Shown: positions 9,275 through 19,957, counted from the stretch's first letter. The stretch: 64,000 nt of DNA from Aliivibrio sifiae (GCF_002954715.1 NZ_MSCP01000001.1:2363544-2427543), one strand, 5' to 3'. A program made the numbers and translations. The notes: generated by a model not told the origin, from the sequence alone.

Positions 9275-10069
9275 TTAACTGTCTGTGCTTTCAAAAATCT
9301 TATCAGCAGATGCCGCGACAAATCCTGTATATATCTTGCCATTGGGTAGCGTATAGCGCTTAGCAAATTCATAAAATCCACCAGGGATGTCAAACTCACC
9401 TTCCGTAAAATTCACTGTCACTTTATCTGCCATGGTTGATGACTGCTCTAAGTAAACTTCAGGAGAGCCTTTCACTTCACCACCCACTTCGTTCATTGCA
9501 AAACCAGCATCACGTAAGTGTTGGTTCACATCAACCACTTCAGCAAACGCTTCAAGCTGATTAACATAAACAGTAAAGTGATTAGCACCATAGCCATGAG
9601 CTGCTAACCAAGAAGCGTATTCACTTTCTTTTGCTAATACTTGATAGTCTTCGAAACTTAATGTCCAAGGCCTACCGGAAGAAAGAAAATCACTGGTGGC
9701 AAAATAGTGGGCTGGTACCTGTTCAACCAAACCATGAATAATGTCCTGTGTTTCAGCTGATAACTCTTCTACTAATAATTCACTAATAAAAACGAGTGGT
9801 GCATTAGGATCTGGATGCTCAAAATGCTGTGCTTTGAGTTTTTTCGCTTCAAAATCATACGTCTCACACGCTTTATACCCTATTGCTAAAAATGGGGCGG
9901 CTAACGTTTGCAAGCCAACCTTAGGTAAATTAAACGTACGTAATGCAATGTGATCGTTAATCAATTCATCGCCATTAGATAATAACTGATGAACCCTTCC
10001 TGCCGATGGGGATAAACGAGTAATATAATCTTGCCATAATGACGAAAATAAAGAGTTTACATTATTCAT
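9275..10069 (-). CDS. DUF1338 family protein (2-oxoadipate dioxygenase/decarboxylase-like)
   Basis: A 264-residue member of the DUF1338 family. Larger relatives (HglS of Pseudomonas putida) are Fe(II) enzymes that convert 2-oxoadipate to 2-hydroxyglutarate in lysine breakdown. The likely metal ligands are visible: His in NDHIALRTF (about residue 41), His in GANHFTVYV (about 170) and Glu in GGFYEFAKRY (about 235). It is the last gene after astD, 12 bases away, so it is probably cotranscribed with argD-astA-astD. That context points to a 2-oxo acid or glutamate-derived substrate, but the real substrate is unknown. Confidence 0.8.
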   Translation of the reverse strand: MNNVNSLFSSLWQDYITRLSPSAGRVHQLLSNGDELINDHIALRTFNLPKVGLQTLAAPFLAIGYKACETYDFEAKKLKAQHFEHPDPNAPLVFISELLVEELSAETQDIIHGLVEQVPAHYFATSDFLSSGRPWTLSFEDYQVLAKESEYASWLAAHGYGANHFTVYVNQLEAFAEVVDVNQHLRDAGFAMNEVGGEVKGSPEVYLEQSSTMADKVTVNFTEGEFDIPGGFYEFAKRYTLPNGKIYTGFVAASADKIFESTDS

Positions 10070-10081
10070 GTTTATCGCCTC

Positions 10082-11539
10082 TTATAGAGTTAAACCCGGA
10101 GAGAGTTGAGCTGGAATTTCACACGCATCGCCTTCCATTGATGCCATTGGGTATGCACAATAATCAGCAGCGTAATACGCACTTGGTTTCATGTTTCCTG
10201 ATGCACCAGGACCACCAAATGGCGCGTCACCACTTGCTCCAGTCAGTTGACGGTTACGATTTACAATACCTGCACGAATATGCTCTACAAAATATTCCCA
10301 CTCACTGTCATCAGTTGAAACAAGACCTGCCGATAATCCATAACGAGTATCATTAGCAAGCTCTACGGCTTCTTCTAATGTCTCATAACGCACCACTTGT
10401 AGTAATGGTCCAAAGTATTCTTCATCCGGCAATTCAACAACCTTAGTCGCATCAATGATACCGGGAGAAACAAAGGCATGACCTAAGCTTTTGGCTTCGA
10501 GTAAAGACTCTCCACCCAACGCTTGTAAATTCTTCTGGGCGTTTAGAATAAATTCTGCCGCTGCGACTGATATTTGCGAGCCCATAAACGGAGCATTATC
10601 AGCAAACGGTTGGTCAACAACGATACTTTTTGCTACTTCAACAAGGCGAGCTAACAATTCATCGCCTGCTTTTCCAATAGGAACATATAAGCGACGAGCA
10701 CACGTACAACGTTGACCCGCACTAATAAATGCCGATTGAATAATCGTATAAACTGCCGCTTCTTGATCTCCAAAATCTTTTGAAATAACCATCGGATTAT
10801 TACCGCCCATTTCTAGAGCCAGCATTTTCCCTGTGTCTCCTGAAAATTGACGATGTAAGATATGTCCAGTATTCGCACTACCGGTAAATAACAGGCCATC
10901 AATACCTTTAGCTCCCGCTAGCGCTTCACCTGTTGCACGAGCACCTTGTACTAGATTAATCACACCATTTGGCAAACCTGCTTGTTGCCATAGTTTCATG
11001 ATCACTTCACTGGTCCATGGCGTCTGCTCTGATGGTTTTAGCACAACAGTATTACCAGCAAGCAATGCAGGAACAATATGACCATTAGGAAGGTGCCCAG
11101 GGAAGTTGTATGGCCCAAAGACAGCCATAACACCTAATGGACGATGTCTTAGCACTATTTTATTTCCCGCCGCTTCACGCTCTTTATAAGGCGTTCTTTC
11201 ATGATAAGCACGAATCGAAATGGCAATTTTACCAACCATGGCGCCCGCTTCTGTTTTAGTTTCCCAAAATGGTTTACCTGTTTCTTTCGCTATCACTTCT
11301 GCTATCAGATCAGCATTCTCTTTCACTAATTCAGCAAAACGCTCAACAACGGCTTGGCGTACTTCAAAAGACTGTTTTTTCCACTCAATAAAGGCATGAC
11401 GTGCCGCATTGACCGCTGACTCAACCTGATCTTTGGTTGCACTATCTCCTTTCCACACCACTTTACTATTGTACGGGCTTACTGATTGTATTGTTTCACC
11501 ATTACCTGAAACCCAATCCCCTGCAATCCAATGTGTCAT
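10082..11539 (-). CDS. astD: succinylglutamate-semialdehyde dehydrogenase
   Basis: Fourth step of the arginine succinyltransferase (AST) pathway: NAD-dependent oxidation of N-succinylglutamate semialdehyde to N-succinylglutamate. The protein is 485 residues (E. coli 492). It has the aldehyde dehydrogenase fold with [14 protein letters not shown] near residue 140, the cofactor motif [11 protein letters not shown], catalytic Glu in LEMGGNNP and catalytic Cys in [12 protein letters not shown]. astA lies 11 bases upstream. The conserved Gly-rich C-terminal region with [12 protein letters not shown] is complete. Confidence 0.95.
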   Translation of the reverse strand: MTHWIAGDWVSGNGETIQSVSPYNSKVVWKGDSATKDQVESAVNAARHAFIEWKKQSFEVRQAVVERFAELVKENADLIAEVIAKETGKPFWETKTEAGAMVGKIAISIRAYHERTPYKEREAAGNKIVLRHRPLGVMAVFGPYNFPGHLPNGHIVPALLAGNTVVLKPSEQTPWTSEVIMKLWQQAGLPNGVINLVQGARATGEALAGAKGIDGLLFTGSANTGHILHRQFSGDTGKMLALEMGGNNPMVISKDFGDQEAAVYTIIQSAFISAGQRCTCARRLYVPIGKAGDELLARLVEVAKSIVVDQPFADNAPFMGSQISVAAAEFILNAQKNLQALGGESLLEAKSLGHAFVSPGIIDATKVVELPDEEYFGPLLQVVRYETLEEAVELANDTRYGLSAGLVSTDDSEWEYFVEHIRAGIVNRNRQLTGASGDAPFGGPGASGNMKPSAYYAADYCAYPMASMEGDACEIPAQLSPGLTL

Positions 11540-11550
11540 ATCCTTATCCT

Positions 11551-12570
11551 CTATTGAGCTAATAAACGTACGTAATCATCAACATCTACTTGCAGTGCCG
11601 TTGCCGCTTCTTGTGTTAAATGAACGGTATCAGTCGCTTTATCATAAGCGGCAGTGGTTGCTGTTGCTCTGAAATTCTCAAACGATGTATTTGAAATTAA
11701 ATACTGCTGTGAGCTGTTATGCTCCGTGATAATCACTTTGGCTTTGAATGAATTTCGCACCGATTCAATACTGCGTAGATCACACTCAACGGTTGGGCCT
11801 GCATCAAAAATATCGACATAACCACGACACCGAAAGCCTTCATTTTCTAATAGCTTTAATGCAGGCTTAGTGTTGTCATGAACCTTACCGATAACTTCCT
11901 GTGCTTCTTTACTTAACAAGCTAACGTAAATAGGTAATTTAGGCATAAGATCAGCAATAAAACCTTTGTAACCAATACCTGTTAGATAATCAGCTTCGGT
12001 GAAGTCGATAGAAAAAAAGTGCTTCTGCAGCCACTTCCAAAATGGCGACTCTCCTTCTTTATCTGACACTCCACGCATCTCAGCAAAAATGGTGTCAGAA
12101 AAGCGATGAGGATGCTCAGCCATCATTAAAAAACGCGCTTTAGACATTAAACGTCCATTAAGACCTTCACGAAATTCCGGACGTAAAAATAAAGTACAAA
12201 TTTCAGTACTACCAGTATAGTTACTACCAAAAGTCAGTACCTTCACGACATTATTAACATTGAGCTTACGTGAGAAATGAACGACTTTACTGATGTGATA
12301 ATTATAAAAAGGTGAATCTAAACCAACCGCAGCTTCAATTCCTGTCGTACCGGTAACCTCACCAGAAACTGAATCTTCACCAACCATTAAGTAACCTTCA
12401 GTTCCAGGGACTTGAACCTCTTTTTGAAAGCTACCAATAGAATGCTCTATTCGATTTCGTAACTGCTCTTCATTCACTGGTAGCGAAGTAAAACCATGAC
12501 CAGATTCTACTGCACACTGATGAAGTGCAGGATAATCTTCCTGAGTGATAGGACGAATAACAAGCATCAA
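11551..12570 (-). CDS. astA: arginine N-succinyltransferase
   Basis: First step of AST arginine catabolism: transfers succinyl from succinyl-CoA to the alpha-amino group of arginine. The protein is 339 residues (E. coli 344), one subunit of the AstA family with a GNAT-like fold. Recognisable family segments are [19 protein letters not shown] at the start, [19 protein letters not shown] and [20 protein letters not shown]. It lies between argD and astD in the same orientation. Confidence 0.95.
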   Translation of the reverse strand: MMLVIRPITQEDYPALHQCAVESGHGFTSLPVNEEQLRNRIEHSIGSFQKEVQVPGTEGYLMVGEDSVSGEVTGTTGIEAAVGLDSPFYNYHISKVVHFSRKLNVNNVVKVLTFGSNYTGSTEICTLFLRPEFREGLNGRLMSKARFLMMAEHPHRFSDTIFAEMRGVSDKEGESPFWKWLQKHFFSIDFTEADYLTGIGYKGFIADLMPKLPIYVSLLSKEAQEVIGKVHDNTKPALKLLENEGFRCRGYVDIFDAGPTVECDLRSIESVRNSFKAKVIITEHNSSQQYLISNTSFENFRATATTAAYDKATDTVHLTQEAATALQVDVDDYVRLLAQ

Positions 12571-12730
12571 TATTCCCTCCGATGCGATGTTTCATTGGCT
12601 GTGCTAAGTTCAATAAATATAACTTCAAGGCTATCTATTGGAATTAACACGGTAGAGTATTACGTTGATTTTTAGATAGATAAAAAGAGGGCAACTCAAA
12701 CTCCTGAGCTGCCCAAATTCCAATTTGAAT

Positions 12731-13945
12731 CTATTTTTCTAACGATGAAAGTGCTTTATCTAGACGTTCAAACCCTAGAGCTACGTCTTCTTTTGTAATA
12801 ACAAGAGATGGAGTAAAACGAACAACATTGACACCAGCAACAAGGACCATTAAACCCTGCTCTCCAGCCGCAACAAGAACATCACGAGCGCGACCTTGCC
12901 ATGCTTCGTTTAATGCTGCGCCAAGTAATAGGCCTTTACCACGGATTTCGGCAAACATATCATATTTTGTATTTAACGCTTCTAGTCCATCACGGAACCA
13001 TTGCTCACGCTCTTTTACACCTGCCAATGTTTCAGGTTTTGATACCTCTTCCACAACGGCTTCAGCGATGGCACATGCTAACGGGTTACCACCATAAGTT
13101 GAGCCATGAGTACCTACTTTTAAATGCCGAGCCAATTCTGTCGTTGTTAACATTGCGCCGATAGGAAAACCACCACCCAATGATTTTGCAGTACTTAGAA
13201 TATCAGGCGTAACACCTAAACCTTGGTAGGCATAAAAGTCACCAGTGCGGCCATTACCTGTCTGTACTTCATCAAAAATAAGCAGCGCGTTGTATTTATC
13301 ACATAGTGCTCTAACGCCTTCTACAAATTCAGACGTTGGCGAAATCAACCCACCCTCGCCTTGCAGTGGCTCCATCATAATTGCACACGTTTTTTCTGAC
13401 ATATGCGCTTCAAGCTCTGCAAGATTATTGTATTCAAGGTGAGAAATATCACCCGGCTTAGGACCAAAACCATCAGAATACGCCGCTTGGCCGCCAACCG
13501 TTACAGTAAAGAAAGTTCGACCATGGAAGCCTTGTTTAAATGCGATAATTTCACTTTTCTCTGCGCCGTGAACATCAACTGCCCAACGACGAGCAAGCTT
13601 TAATGCTGCTTCATTTGCTTCTGCACCTGAGTTAGCAAAAAATACTTTTTCAGCAAACGAGACTTCTGTTAGCTTTTTCGCTAAACGAATTGCAGGCTCA
13701 TTGGTCATAACATTACTTAAATGCCATAGTTTCTGAGATTGCTCTTGTAGTGCAGTAACCATTACTGGGTGACAATGACCAAGACAGCTCACTGCAATAC
13801 CACCGGCAAAATCAACGTATTCTTTACCCGCTTGATCCCACACTCGCGCACCTTGCCCTTTAACTGGAATCACTTCCATCGGGTTATAACAAGGTACCAT
13901 TACATCATTAAAATCTTTACGTTCGACTTGTGAATTGGTCGTCAT
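12731..13945 (-). CDS. argD: acetylornithine/succinylornithine aminotransferase
   Basis: PLP-dependent class III aminotransferase. It makes N-acetylornithine in arginine biosynthesis and can also run the succinylornithine step (AstC role) in the AST pathway. Its position upstream of astA and astD suggests it does both. From [12 protein letters not shown] it is 404 residues (E. coli ArgD 406); this start follows a clear AGAAGGAAAG site, whereas the frame stays open 69 bases further upstream without one. PLP motifs are [30 protein letters not shown] and the Schiff-base Lys in [13 protein letters not shown]. Confidence 0.93.
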   Translation of the reverse strand: MTTNSQVERKDFNDVMVPCYNPMEVIPVKGQGARVWDQAGKEYVDFAGGIAVSCLGHCHPVMVTALQEQSQKLWHLSNVMTNEPAIRLAKKLTEVSFAEKVFFANSGAEANEAALKLARRWAVDVHGAEKSEIIAFKQGFHGRTFFTVTVGGQAAYSDGFGPKPGDISHLEYNNLAELEAHMSEKTCAIMMEPLQGEGGLISPTSEFVEGVRALCDKYNALLIFDEVQTGNGRTGDFYAYQGLGVTPDILSTAKSLGGGFPIGAMLTTTELARHLKVGTHGSTYGGNPLACAIAEAVVEEVSKPETLAGVKEREQWFRDGLEALNTKYDMFAEIRGKGLLLGAALNEAWQGRARDVLVAAGEQGLMVLVAGVNVVRFTPSLVITKEDVALGFERLDKALSSLEK

Positions 13946-14253
13946 CACACTTTCCTTCTGCGTATGCCGTTTTTCAGCATAATATTTACAAACCATTAAC
14001 CTTTTCAATAGCACAAAATTCTTTTTTTGAACTAAAAAAGTTCCGTTTTCTATATCGTATTGACTGATAAGTCAGTTTATTCGAATAGTTATAGAATAAC
14101 GCTATAGCAGGTGAGTAGAGAAGTAAACGATTTTATAAGAATAGAAGACACAAGGCTTATGCATAAATCTTCATATAAATAAGCAGAAAAAAAGACAAAA
14201 GAAAAAGTAAGAAGAGTGAACTAGATCGCTCTAGTTAACAGGAGAAATATTAA
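13946..14253. other. intergenic region upstream of argD
   Basis: About 308 bases, A+T-rich, holding the argD promoter region. Two short symmetric elements are visible: GAACT-AAAAA-AGTTC at about 14029-14043 and TGACT-GATA-AGTCA at about 14067-14080. I do not recognise their binding proteins. No convincing ArgR box pair was seen, although argD is normally ArgR-controlled. Confidence 0.4.
14219..14236 (-). terminator. weak terminator-like hairpin after pabA
   Basis: AACTAGA-TCGC-TCTAGTT is a perfect 7-bp stem 18 bases past the pabA stop. It is followed leftward by a pyrimidine-rich but interrupted stretch, so termination is uncertain. Confidence 0.4.
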
Positions 14254-14832
14254 TTATTTATTAATAAAATTAGCGAGGATATCGTGGCCTTGCTCTGTCA
14301 TTATCGATTCAGGATGAAATTGTACCGCTTCAATCGACAGCGTTTTATGGCAAAACCCCATGATCTCATCCATTTCTCCCGCTTCATTTTCTGTCCACGC
14401 TGTGACTTCAAAGCATGAAGGTAATGTATCAGCTTTAACCACTAATGAGTGGTAACGAGTGACGGTAAGAGGGTTATTCAGTCCTTTAAATACGCTCTGA
14501 TTGGTATGGATAATTGGCGAGGTTTTACCATGCATCACTTTTTTAGCACGTATCACGTCACCACCAAAGACTTGAGCAATAGCTTGATGACCTAAACACA
14601 CACCAAGGATTGGTAATTTCCCTGCAAAATATTCAATAGCTTGCAAAGAAATACCAGCCTCGTTAGGAGTACAAGGACCAGGAGAGATAACTAAATGAGA
14701 TGGATTAAGTGCCTCAATACCTGCAATGTCAATGTCATCATTACGAACCACTTTTACCTCTGCACCTAATTCACAGAAGTACTGATATAGGTTATAGGTA
14801 AATGAATCATAATTGTCGATCATTAACAGCAT
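14254..14832 (-). CDS. pabA: aminodeoxychorismate/anthranilate synthase, glutamine amidotransferase component
   Basis: Supplies ammonia from glutamine to PabB for aminodeoxychorismate, the p-aminobenzoate and folate precursor. The protein is 192 residues (E. coli PabA 187). It is a class I glutamine amidotransferase with nucleophile Cys in [15 protein letters not shown] and the His/Glu pair in [14 protein letters not shown]. It starts [19 protein letters not shown], typical of PabA/TrpG. The stand-alone gene is near argD as in E. coli, and no trp genes are nearby, so PabA is preferred over TrpG. It may still serve both. Confidence 0.88.
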   Translation of the reverse strand: MLLMIDNYDSFTYNLYQYFCELGAEVKVVRNDDIDIAGIEALNPSHLVISPGPCTPNEAGISLQAIEYFAGKLPILGVCLGHQAIAQVFGGDVIRAKKVMHGKTSPIIHTNQSVFKGLNNPLTVTRYHSLVVKADTLPSCFEVTAWTENEAGEMDEIMGFCHKTLSIEAVQFHPESIMTEQGHDILANFINK

Positions 14833-14863
14833 AAAGAACTACTTAAAAAGATGAATAAGAAAT

Positions 14864-14898
14864 AAAAATTGCTCGCAGAGAAACCCTACGAGCAATCT
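14864..14898 (-). terminator. terminator at the end of the trpS operon
   Basis: ATTGCTCG/CGAGCAAT is an 8-bp stem with a 13-base loop. Read leftward it is followed by TTTTTATTT. It closes the long damX-dam-rpe-gph-trpS unit. Confidence 0.8.
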
Positions 14899-14917
14899 AT
14901 TTTATCAGAGCTAAAGA

Positions 14918-15934
14918 CTACGGGCGAGTAACAAAACCAACCGCTTCAAACGCTTTTTTCAACGTAACTGCTGCACGCTCAGACGCTTTCTCTGCACCCG
15001 CTTTCATTACTGAATCCATGTAAGCACGGTCTTCACGAATACGCTTGTATTCAGATTGGATAGGCTCAAGCATGGTAACAATCGCTTCACCAACGTCTTT
15101 CTTGAATGGACCGTACATTTCAACACCTTGGTATTGCGCTTCGATCTCTTCAAACGTTTTACCTGATGCCGCAGAGTACAGACCCATTAAGTTTGAGATA
15201 CCTGCTTTATTTTCCCAATCATGAGCAATACGCGGTGGCATTTCTGCATCTGTTTGTGCTTTATTAATCTTCTTAAGAATCGACTTAGGATCTTCTAGCA
15301 GCGTAATAACGTTCTTACGGTTATCGTCTGATTTAGACATCTTCTTCGTCGCGTCTTGCAAGCTCATTACACGCGCATTCACTTGTGGAATGTACGGTTC
15401 TGGTACGGTAAATAATGGCGCTTCAGGGCTGTAGATATTGTTAAAACGATTAGCAATATCACGCGCTAGTTCTAAATGTTGCTTTTGATCGCTACCAACA
15501 GGGACTTGATGTGCGCCATAAAGCAGAATATCTGCCGCCATTAATACTGGGTAATCAAATAAACCTACGTTAATGTCATTTGCATAACGCTTTGATTTAT
15601 CTTTGAATTGAGTCATACGATTCAATTCACCCATTTGAGTGTAACAGTTAAGAAGCCAACCAAGTTGAGCATGCTCTGGTACGTGCGACTGAACAAATAG
15701 CGTGCTCTTCTTTGGATCAACACCAACCGCTAGACAAATTGCCAGTGCATCGAGAGTTGCTTCATGCAGCGCTTTAGGATCTTGACGAACCGTAATTGCG
15801 TGAAGGTCTACTACACAGTACTGACAATCATAATCGTCTTGCATCTGTTGCCATTGACGTAGAGCACCCAAGTAGTTACCGATACTTAGTTCACCTGATG
15901 GTTGAACACCACTTAATACGATGGGCTTGCTCAT
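14918..15934 (-). CDS. trpS: tryptophanyl-tRNA synthetase
   Basis: Class I aminoacyl-tRNA synthetase charging tRNA-Trp. From [14 protein letters not shown] it is 338 residues (E. coli 334). The HIGH signature appears as SIGN in [12 protein letters not shown] and the KMSKS loop is intact in [14 protein letters not shown]. The substrate-binding segment [15 protein letters not shown] is also present. AAGGA lies before this start; an upstream in-frame ATG at 15976 falls inside a hairpin and would add 14 non-homologous residues, so it was not chosen. Last gene of the operon that begins with aroK. Confidence 0.96.
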   Translation of the reverse strand: MSKPIVLSGVQPSGELSIGNYLGALRQWQQMQDDYDCQYCVVDLHAITVRQDPKALHEATLDALAICLAVGVDPKKSTLFVQSHVPEHAQLGWLLNCYTQMGELNRMTQFKDKSKRYANDINVGLFDYPVLMAADILLYGAHQVPVGSDQKQHLELARDIANRFNNIYSPEAPLFTVPEPYIPQVNARVMSLQDATKKMSKSDDNRKNVITLLEDPKSILKKINKAQTDAEMPPRIAHDWENKAGISNLMGLYSAASGKTFEEIEAQYQGVEMYGPFKKDVGEAIVTMLEPIQSEYKRIREDRAYMDSVMKAGAEKASERAAVTLKKAFEAVGFVTRP

Positions 15935-15954
15935 GGTTATGATTCCTTGTTTAA

Positions 15955-15991
15955 CTGTAAAAATTAAATGATCCACTAGGGGATCATTTAA
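15955..15991 (-). terminator. terminator-like hairpin between gph and trpS
   Basis: TTAAATGATCC and GGATCATTTAA form a perfect 11-bp stem with a six-base loop. Read toward trpS it is followed by TTTTT. It lies in the 106-base gap inside the operon and could reduce read-through into trpS. Confidence 0.65.
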
Positions 15992-16040
15992 TGGTTATTC
16001 TATTGTATTGATAGTCTTTATTTGTACTTATCAATGAATA

Positions 16041-16724
16041 CTATCTTGCCACACTCATCACGGCTAATAAATGATTAAATTCATCGCTTACCACATCAGG
16101 CTGACTATCTGCGATGGGCTCCCCATGGTTATAGCCATAAGTTAAACCGAAGCTACGGCAACCAGCCGCTTGAGCCGCTTGAATATCATTTCTTGAGTCA
16201 CCCACCATCAACATTTCAGAAGGTGCTAATTGGTGCTTATCAAGTAACCAGTTAAGTGCAAATGGATTCGGTTTTTTCTCAACAAAGGTATCGCCACCGA
16301 TCACATCAACAAAAAGATGAGCAAGCTGATGTTGTTCAAGTAATTCAGGAACAAATTGCGCAGGTTTATTCGTCACTAAAGCTAAGGTGTATCCTTGCTG
16401 ATAAAGCGTTTCTAGTGTCGCTTTCACATTTGGGTATAAGTGACTTAATTCATGGCCACCATCATGGTAGTGATGATCTAAACGAGCACGAGCCTGTTTA
16501 ATTAATTCAGGGGCAAGTCCTGCTTGCACCGTAACACTTTGGCTTAGTGCGCGAGAAACTAGAACGTCAGCGCCATTTCCAATCCAATGAGACGCTTGTT
16601 CTAGCGTTACTCTTGGATAACCAACATCTTGCATAGCAAGGTCAACCGCACGAGCTAAGTCTGGAACGCTATCAAGAAGCGTCCCATCCAAATCAAAGGC
16701 GATCAGTTTGATATTTTCAAACAT
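16041..16724 (-). CDS. gph: phosphoglycolate phosphatase
   Basis: HAD-superfamily hydrolase that removes 2-phosphoglycolate, a product of oxidative DNA end repair. The protein is 227 residues (E. coli 252). The nucleophile motif is AFDLDGTLLDSVPDLA near residues 9-18, motif II is LALVTNKP, motif III contains the Lys in VEKKPNPF and motif IV is MVGDSRNDIQAA. It sits five bases after the rpe stop, as in the E. coli dam-rpe-gph-trpS operon, which supports this name over other HAD phosphatases. Confidence 0.92.
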   Translation of the reverse strand: MFENIKLIAFDLDGTLLDSVPDLARAVDLAMQDVGYPRVTLEQASHWIGNGADVLVSRALSQSVTVQAGLAPELIKQARARLDHHYHDGGHELSHLYPNVKATLETLYQQGYTLALVTNKPAQFVPELLEQHQLAHLFVDVIGGDTFVEKKPNPFALNWLLDKHQLAPSEMLMVGDSRNDIQAAQAAGCRSFGLTYGYNHGEPIADSQPDVVSDEFNHLLAVMSVAR

Positions 16725-16729
16725 GAATC

Positions 16730-17407
16730 TTAGTTACCTTTCACTTTTGCTAATTCTGCACGCATTTCATCAATCACTTCTTTGTAGTTTGGTTGATTGA
16801 AAATAGCAGAACCCGCAACAAACATATCTGCACCCGCTTCTGCGATTTCACGAATATTATCGACTTTTACACCGCCATCGATTTCAAGACGAATATCATA
16901 GCCTGACTCATCGATGAGTTTACGAACTGCGCGTAATTTACCTAACGTGCTAGGAATAAATGATTGACCACCAAAGCCTGGGTTCACAGACATAAGTAGA
17001 ATCATGTCTACTTTATCTAGAATGTAATCAAGGCAAGTTAATGGCGTCGCAGGATTAAGAACAACACCCGCTTTACAGCCGTGTTCTTTAATCAACTGAA
17101 GAGTACGATCTACATGTTCTGATGCTTCAACATGGAAAGTGATCATTGTTGCACCTGCTTTTGCAAACTCAGGAACAATACTATCAACAGGTTTCACCAT
17201 TAAATGAACATCGATCGGAGCGGTAATACCGTAGTCACGCAGTGCTTTACAGATTGGCGCACCAAACGTTAGGTTTGGTACATAATGGTTATCCATTACA
17301 TCGAAGTGAACGACATCAGCACCTGACGCTAATACTTTTTCAACGTCTTCACCAAGACGTGCAAAATCAGCAGAGAGAATAGATGGTGCGATCAAAAAAT
17401 CTTTCAT
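16730..17407 (-). CDS. rpe: ribulose-phosphate 3-epimerase
   Basis: Interconverts ribulose 5-phosphate and xylulose 5-phosphate in the pentose phosphate pathway. The protein is 225 residues, as in E. coli. TIM-barrel metal ligands and catalytic Asp residues are visible in [38 protein letters not shown] and [12 protein letters not shown], with the phosphate loop [14 protein letters not shown]. It overlaps no neighbour; dam lies 154 bases upstream. Confidence 0.98.
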   Translation of the reverse strand: MKDFLIAPSILSADFARLGEDVEKVLASGADVVHFDVMDNHYVPNLTFGAPICKALRDYGITAPIDVHLMVKPVDSIVPEFAKAGATMITFHVEASEHVDRTLQLIKEHGCKAGVVLNPATPLTCLDYILDKVDMILLMSVNPGFGGQSFIPSTLGKLRAVRKLIDESGYDIRLEIDGGVKVDNIREIAEAGADMFVAGSAIFNQPNYKEVIDEMRAELAKVKGN

Positions 17408-17561
17408 GTTGAGCCTCAGGTTAATTATTTTATTATCTAAATACGGTTATAACGATATAGCGCAATCGATTAACTCGACCGCGCAATTCTACCTGATAAT
17501 TTTAAACCTGTCTTAAGCTCTCTTAACCTTTCGAGCGGATTTTTGAAGAGTGGTGTTCTAT

Positions 17562-18392
17562 TTACTCAGTACATTTGGGCGCATAAAACAAAGCCATGAG
17601 TTCATCGACTTTATTTCGTCCAGCTCCATTTCGACTAATGGTACGCTTTACCTTAATCGAATTTAAAGTGGCACCATGGTACAAACGACGAGTTAATATC
17701 GTGTCATGATTAGAGATTAATACTGGTATATCTCGTTCAAACGCCGCTTTCTCAGCAACATCAGCAAGGGCAGCCTGATCATCTAAAGAGAAGCCATTTC
17801 CTGCGTATGAGGTAAAGTTTGCTGTTGTTGATAATGGCGCATAAGGCGGATCACAGTAAATCACACAACCTTTACGAGCGCGTTTAAAGGTCTCTAAATA
17901 CCCTTCACACACAAACGTAGCTTTCTTTGCTTTTTCAGCAAAAAAGTACATCTCTTTTTCTGGGAAGTATGGCTTTTTATATGAACCAAAAGGCACATTA
18001 AAACCGCCTTTTTTGTTATAACGACATAAGCCATTAAAACCATGACGATTCATATATAAAAAAAGCAGTGAGCGACGATAGGTATCTGTACATTGATTAA
18101 ACTCAATACGCAGATCTAAATACACTTCTTTTTGGTTATATTCAGGTTGAAACAATGCACGAGCGTCTTCAACAAAGCGCTCTGGTTCATCTTTAAGGTG
18201 ATTATAGAGATTAATTAAATCAGGATTAATATCGGCAAGAAGATAATGATCGTAATTTGTATTTAAAAATACTGAGCCAGCACCAACAAACGGTTCGATC
18301 AGTTTTCTAGCATCGGGAAGATGGCGTTGAATTTCCTCTACTAGGCTATATTTACCGCCAGCCCACTTGAGAAATGCGCGATGCTTTTTCAT
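17562..18392 (-). CDS. dam: DNA adenine methyltransferase (GATC)
   Basis: Methylates the adenine of GATC sites, directing mismatch repair, replication timing (with SeqA) and gene regulation. In vibrios it is essential for chromosome 2 replication through RctB. The protein is 276 residues (E. coli 278). AdoMet motif I is FLKWAGGKYSL and LIEPFVGAGSVFLNT, and the catalytic motif is IYCDPPYAPLS (DPPY), followed by FTSYAGNGF. Its neighbours damX and rpe match the E. coli dam operon. Its repair partner mutL is in this window. Confidence 0.98.
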   Translation of the reverse strand: MKKHRAFLKWAGGKYSLVEEIQRHLPDARKLIEPFVGAGSVFLNTNYDHYLLADINPDLINLYNHLKDEPERFVEDARALFQPEYNQKEVYLDLRIEFNQCTDTYRRSLLFLYMNRHGFNGLCRYNKKGGFNVPFGSYKKPYFPEKEMYFFAEKAKKATFVCEGYLETFKRARKGCVIYCDPPYAPLSTTANFTSYAGNGFSLDDQAALADVAEKAAFERDIPVLISNHDTILTRRLYHGATLNSIKVKRTISRNGAGRNKVDELMALFYAPKCTE

Positions 18393-18475
18393 ACGTCTTT
18401 TACGCCTTTTTACCTTAGTTCAGAAAGCGGGGGATTGTACCCTATTTTTTTACTAGGGTCTGTTTATCTTATCTC

Positions 18476-19954
18476 TTATTTTACGGAATCAATCTCACGG
18501 TGAACTTGTACTAAAGATTTAGCCCAAGGTCCTAGTGTCTGTACTGAACTTGGCAAAGTCTGCACAGCACCACGCGCCGATGAAATGGATGCATAATCAC
18601 CAAAGGTAACAATATACCAAATAGACCCATTTCGAAGTGCTTGATAAATGCGAGCTGATTTTTCAATCTTATGTTCATCCAAGAACTCTTGAACCGCTTC
18701 TTCATTCGTTAGCGCCGCTAACTGTAAAATATAACGCTTATCAGAAATAGCCTTCAATTCTTCATTTGCTAAAGTAAACGTTATTGTTGATACCGATTCA
18801 CTTTTAGAAACAGAGTTATCTTGAGCTTTATCTTTCGCGTTATTTCCTTCAGCCTTACGCATCACATTTGATGCTGTTATTGAGTCTTCATTTTCGATTT
18901 TAGTTGGTTCTTCTTGCTCACCCTGAGTAGATGCAGCAGAGTCACTAACTAATGAGTCCACTAGCTCTGAAGGCACGATAACCCGCTTTCCTTCCTCTGC
19001 ACTTGTCTCTGCAATCACAGGGGTATCAATAACATCTGGCGGAATAGTATGAGAATCATCTTCTGGTTCAAGATGACTTATTGCGCTGTCAATTCTCTCA
19101 TCCATATCAAGAGCTAACTTTGAATCATTTTCTAAAGTCGTATCGACCGAAGTAAAGGTTGGCACTGTTGATGATTGATTTAACCACCAATATCCTCCTG
19201 CTGAGCCCAATAATAAAAGAGAAGCTAACGCTAAAATACCAACAGGAGAATGCGTTACAGAGCGAATGATAACTCGACGCTCCACTTTCTTTTCACCTAA
19301 GGCAATCAACTCCGCAGGTAGACGCTTTGTTTTACCCACCAAGTTACGGATCCTAACTTTGTCTTCTCTGCTTGATGCAAAACGAACCACTAGCATTTCA
19401 GAAAACGTCGCTGCTTCTTCTTCGCTTAATGGGGCGATATCGATATCAATTGGCTTATTCTCTTGCCCGTAAGAAACACGAGATAATGCAGATGCCAACT
19501 TATTCGCTTCAGAAAAGAGCAAAACATTAATTTGCCAGCTAGGTGTCGATTGTGCTTTTTGAACTAAAAGCCATAATTCACTAAGTAATTCAGGAGGCAA
19601 TAAATGAGCGTCATCAATCACTAAGACTAAATTACACTTTTCTCCAGCTAACATGCGTCCAATACTGTCTACTACAGTATCAAATTCATTGAATAGAGGA
19701 TCTCGTACAACTTGTTTTAAGATAATACCGCGTTGTTGCTGTATTGATTGATTTGGATGACACATAAGCAGAGCCTGATTTGCATCATCACACCACTTTT
19801 CAAGATAGCGTTGAGCAAGCCATGATTTCCCAGAGCCTTTGACTCCTTCTACATGCACTAAATTAGAACCAAAACGAGACACAAATTGAACGCGTGATAA
19901 CACATCAATTTGGCTTTCTAATTCCAATACAGTTAAATCATGACCAATACTCAT
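18476..19954 (-). CDS. damX: cell division protein DamX (AAA ATPase-SPOR membrane protein)
   Basis: Septal-ring protein. The 492-residue chain (E. coli 428) has a cytoplasmic AAA/GspA-like part with Walker A HVEGVKGSGKSWLAQ (about residues 35-50) and Walker B LVLVIDDAHLLP. One membrane segment follows (about 235-255, ILALASLLLLGSAGGYWWL), then a long acidic and Ser-rich periplasmic linker. A C-terminal SPOR domain starts near residue 410 (YILQLAALTNEEAVQEFLDE). SPOR domains bind denuded septal glycan, as in FtsN elsewhere in this window. aroB ends four bases before its start. Confidence 0.92.
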   Translation of the reverse strand: MSIGHDLTVLELESQIDVLSRVQFVSRFGSNLVHVEGVKGSGKSWLAQRYLEKWCDDANQALLMCHPNQSIQQQRGIILKQVVRDPLFNEFDTVVDSIGRMLAGEKCNLVLVIDDAHLLPPELLSELWLLVQKAQSTPSWQINVLLFSEANKLASALSRVSYGQENKPIDIDIAPLSEEEAATFSEMLVVRFASSREDKVRIRNLVGKTKRLPAELIALGEKKVERRVIIRSVTHSPVGILALASLLLLGSAGGYWWLNQSSTVPTFTSVDTTLENDSKLALDMDERIDSAISHLEPEDDSHTIPPDVIDTPVIAETSAEEGKRVIVPSELVDSLVSDSAASTQGEQEEPTKIENEDSITASNVMRKAEGNNAKDKAQDNSVSKSESVSTITFTLANEELKAISDKRYILQLAALTNEEAVQEFLDEHKIEKSARIYQALRNGSIWYIVTFGDYASISSARGAVQTLPSSVQTLGPWAKSLVQVHREIDSVK

Positions 19955-19957
19955 ATC

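Noticed and set aside
12828..13603. Several open frames on the plus strand opposite argD
   Set aside because: They lie fully antisense to a complete, family-consistent argD, have no ribosome binding sites and show no recognisable protein content.
15935..15976. Upstream ATG extending TrpS by 14 residues
   Set aside because: It lies inside a terminator-like hairpin; the inner ATG has AAGGA and matches the family start.
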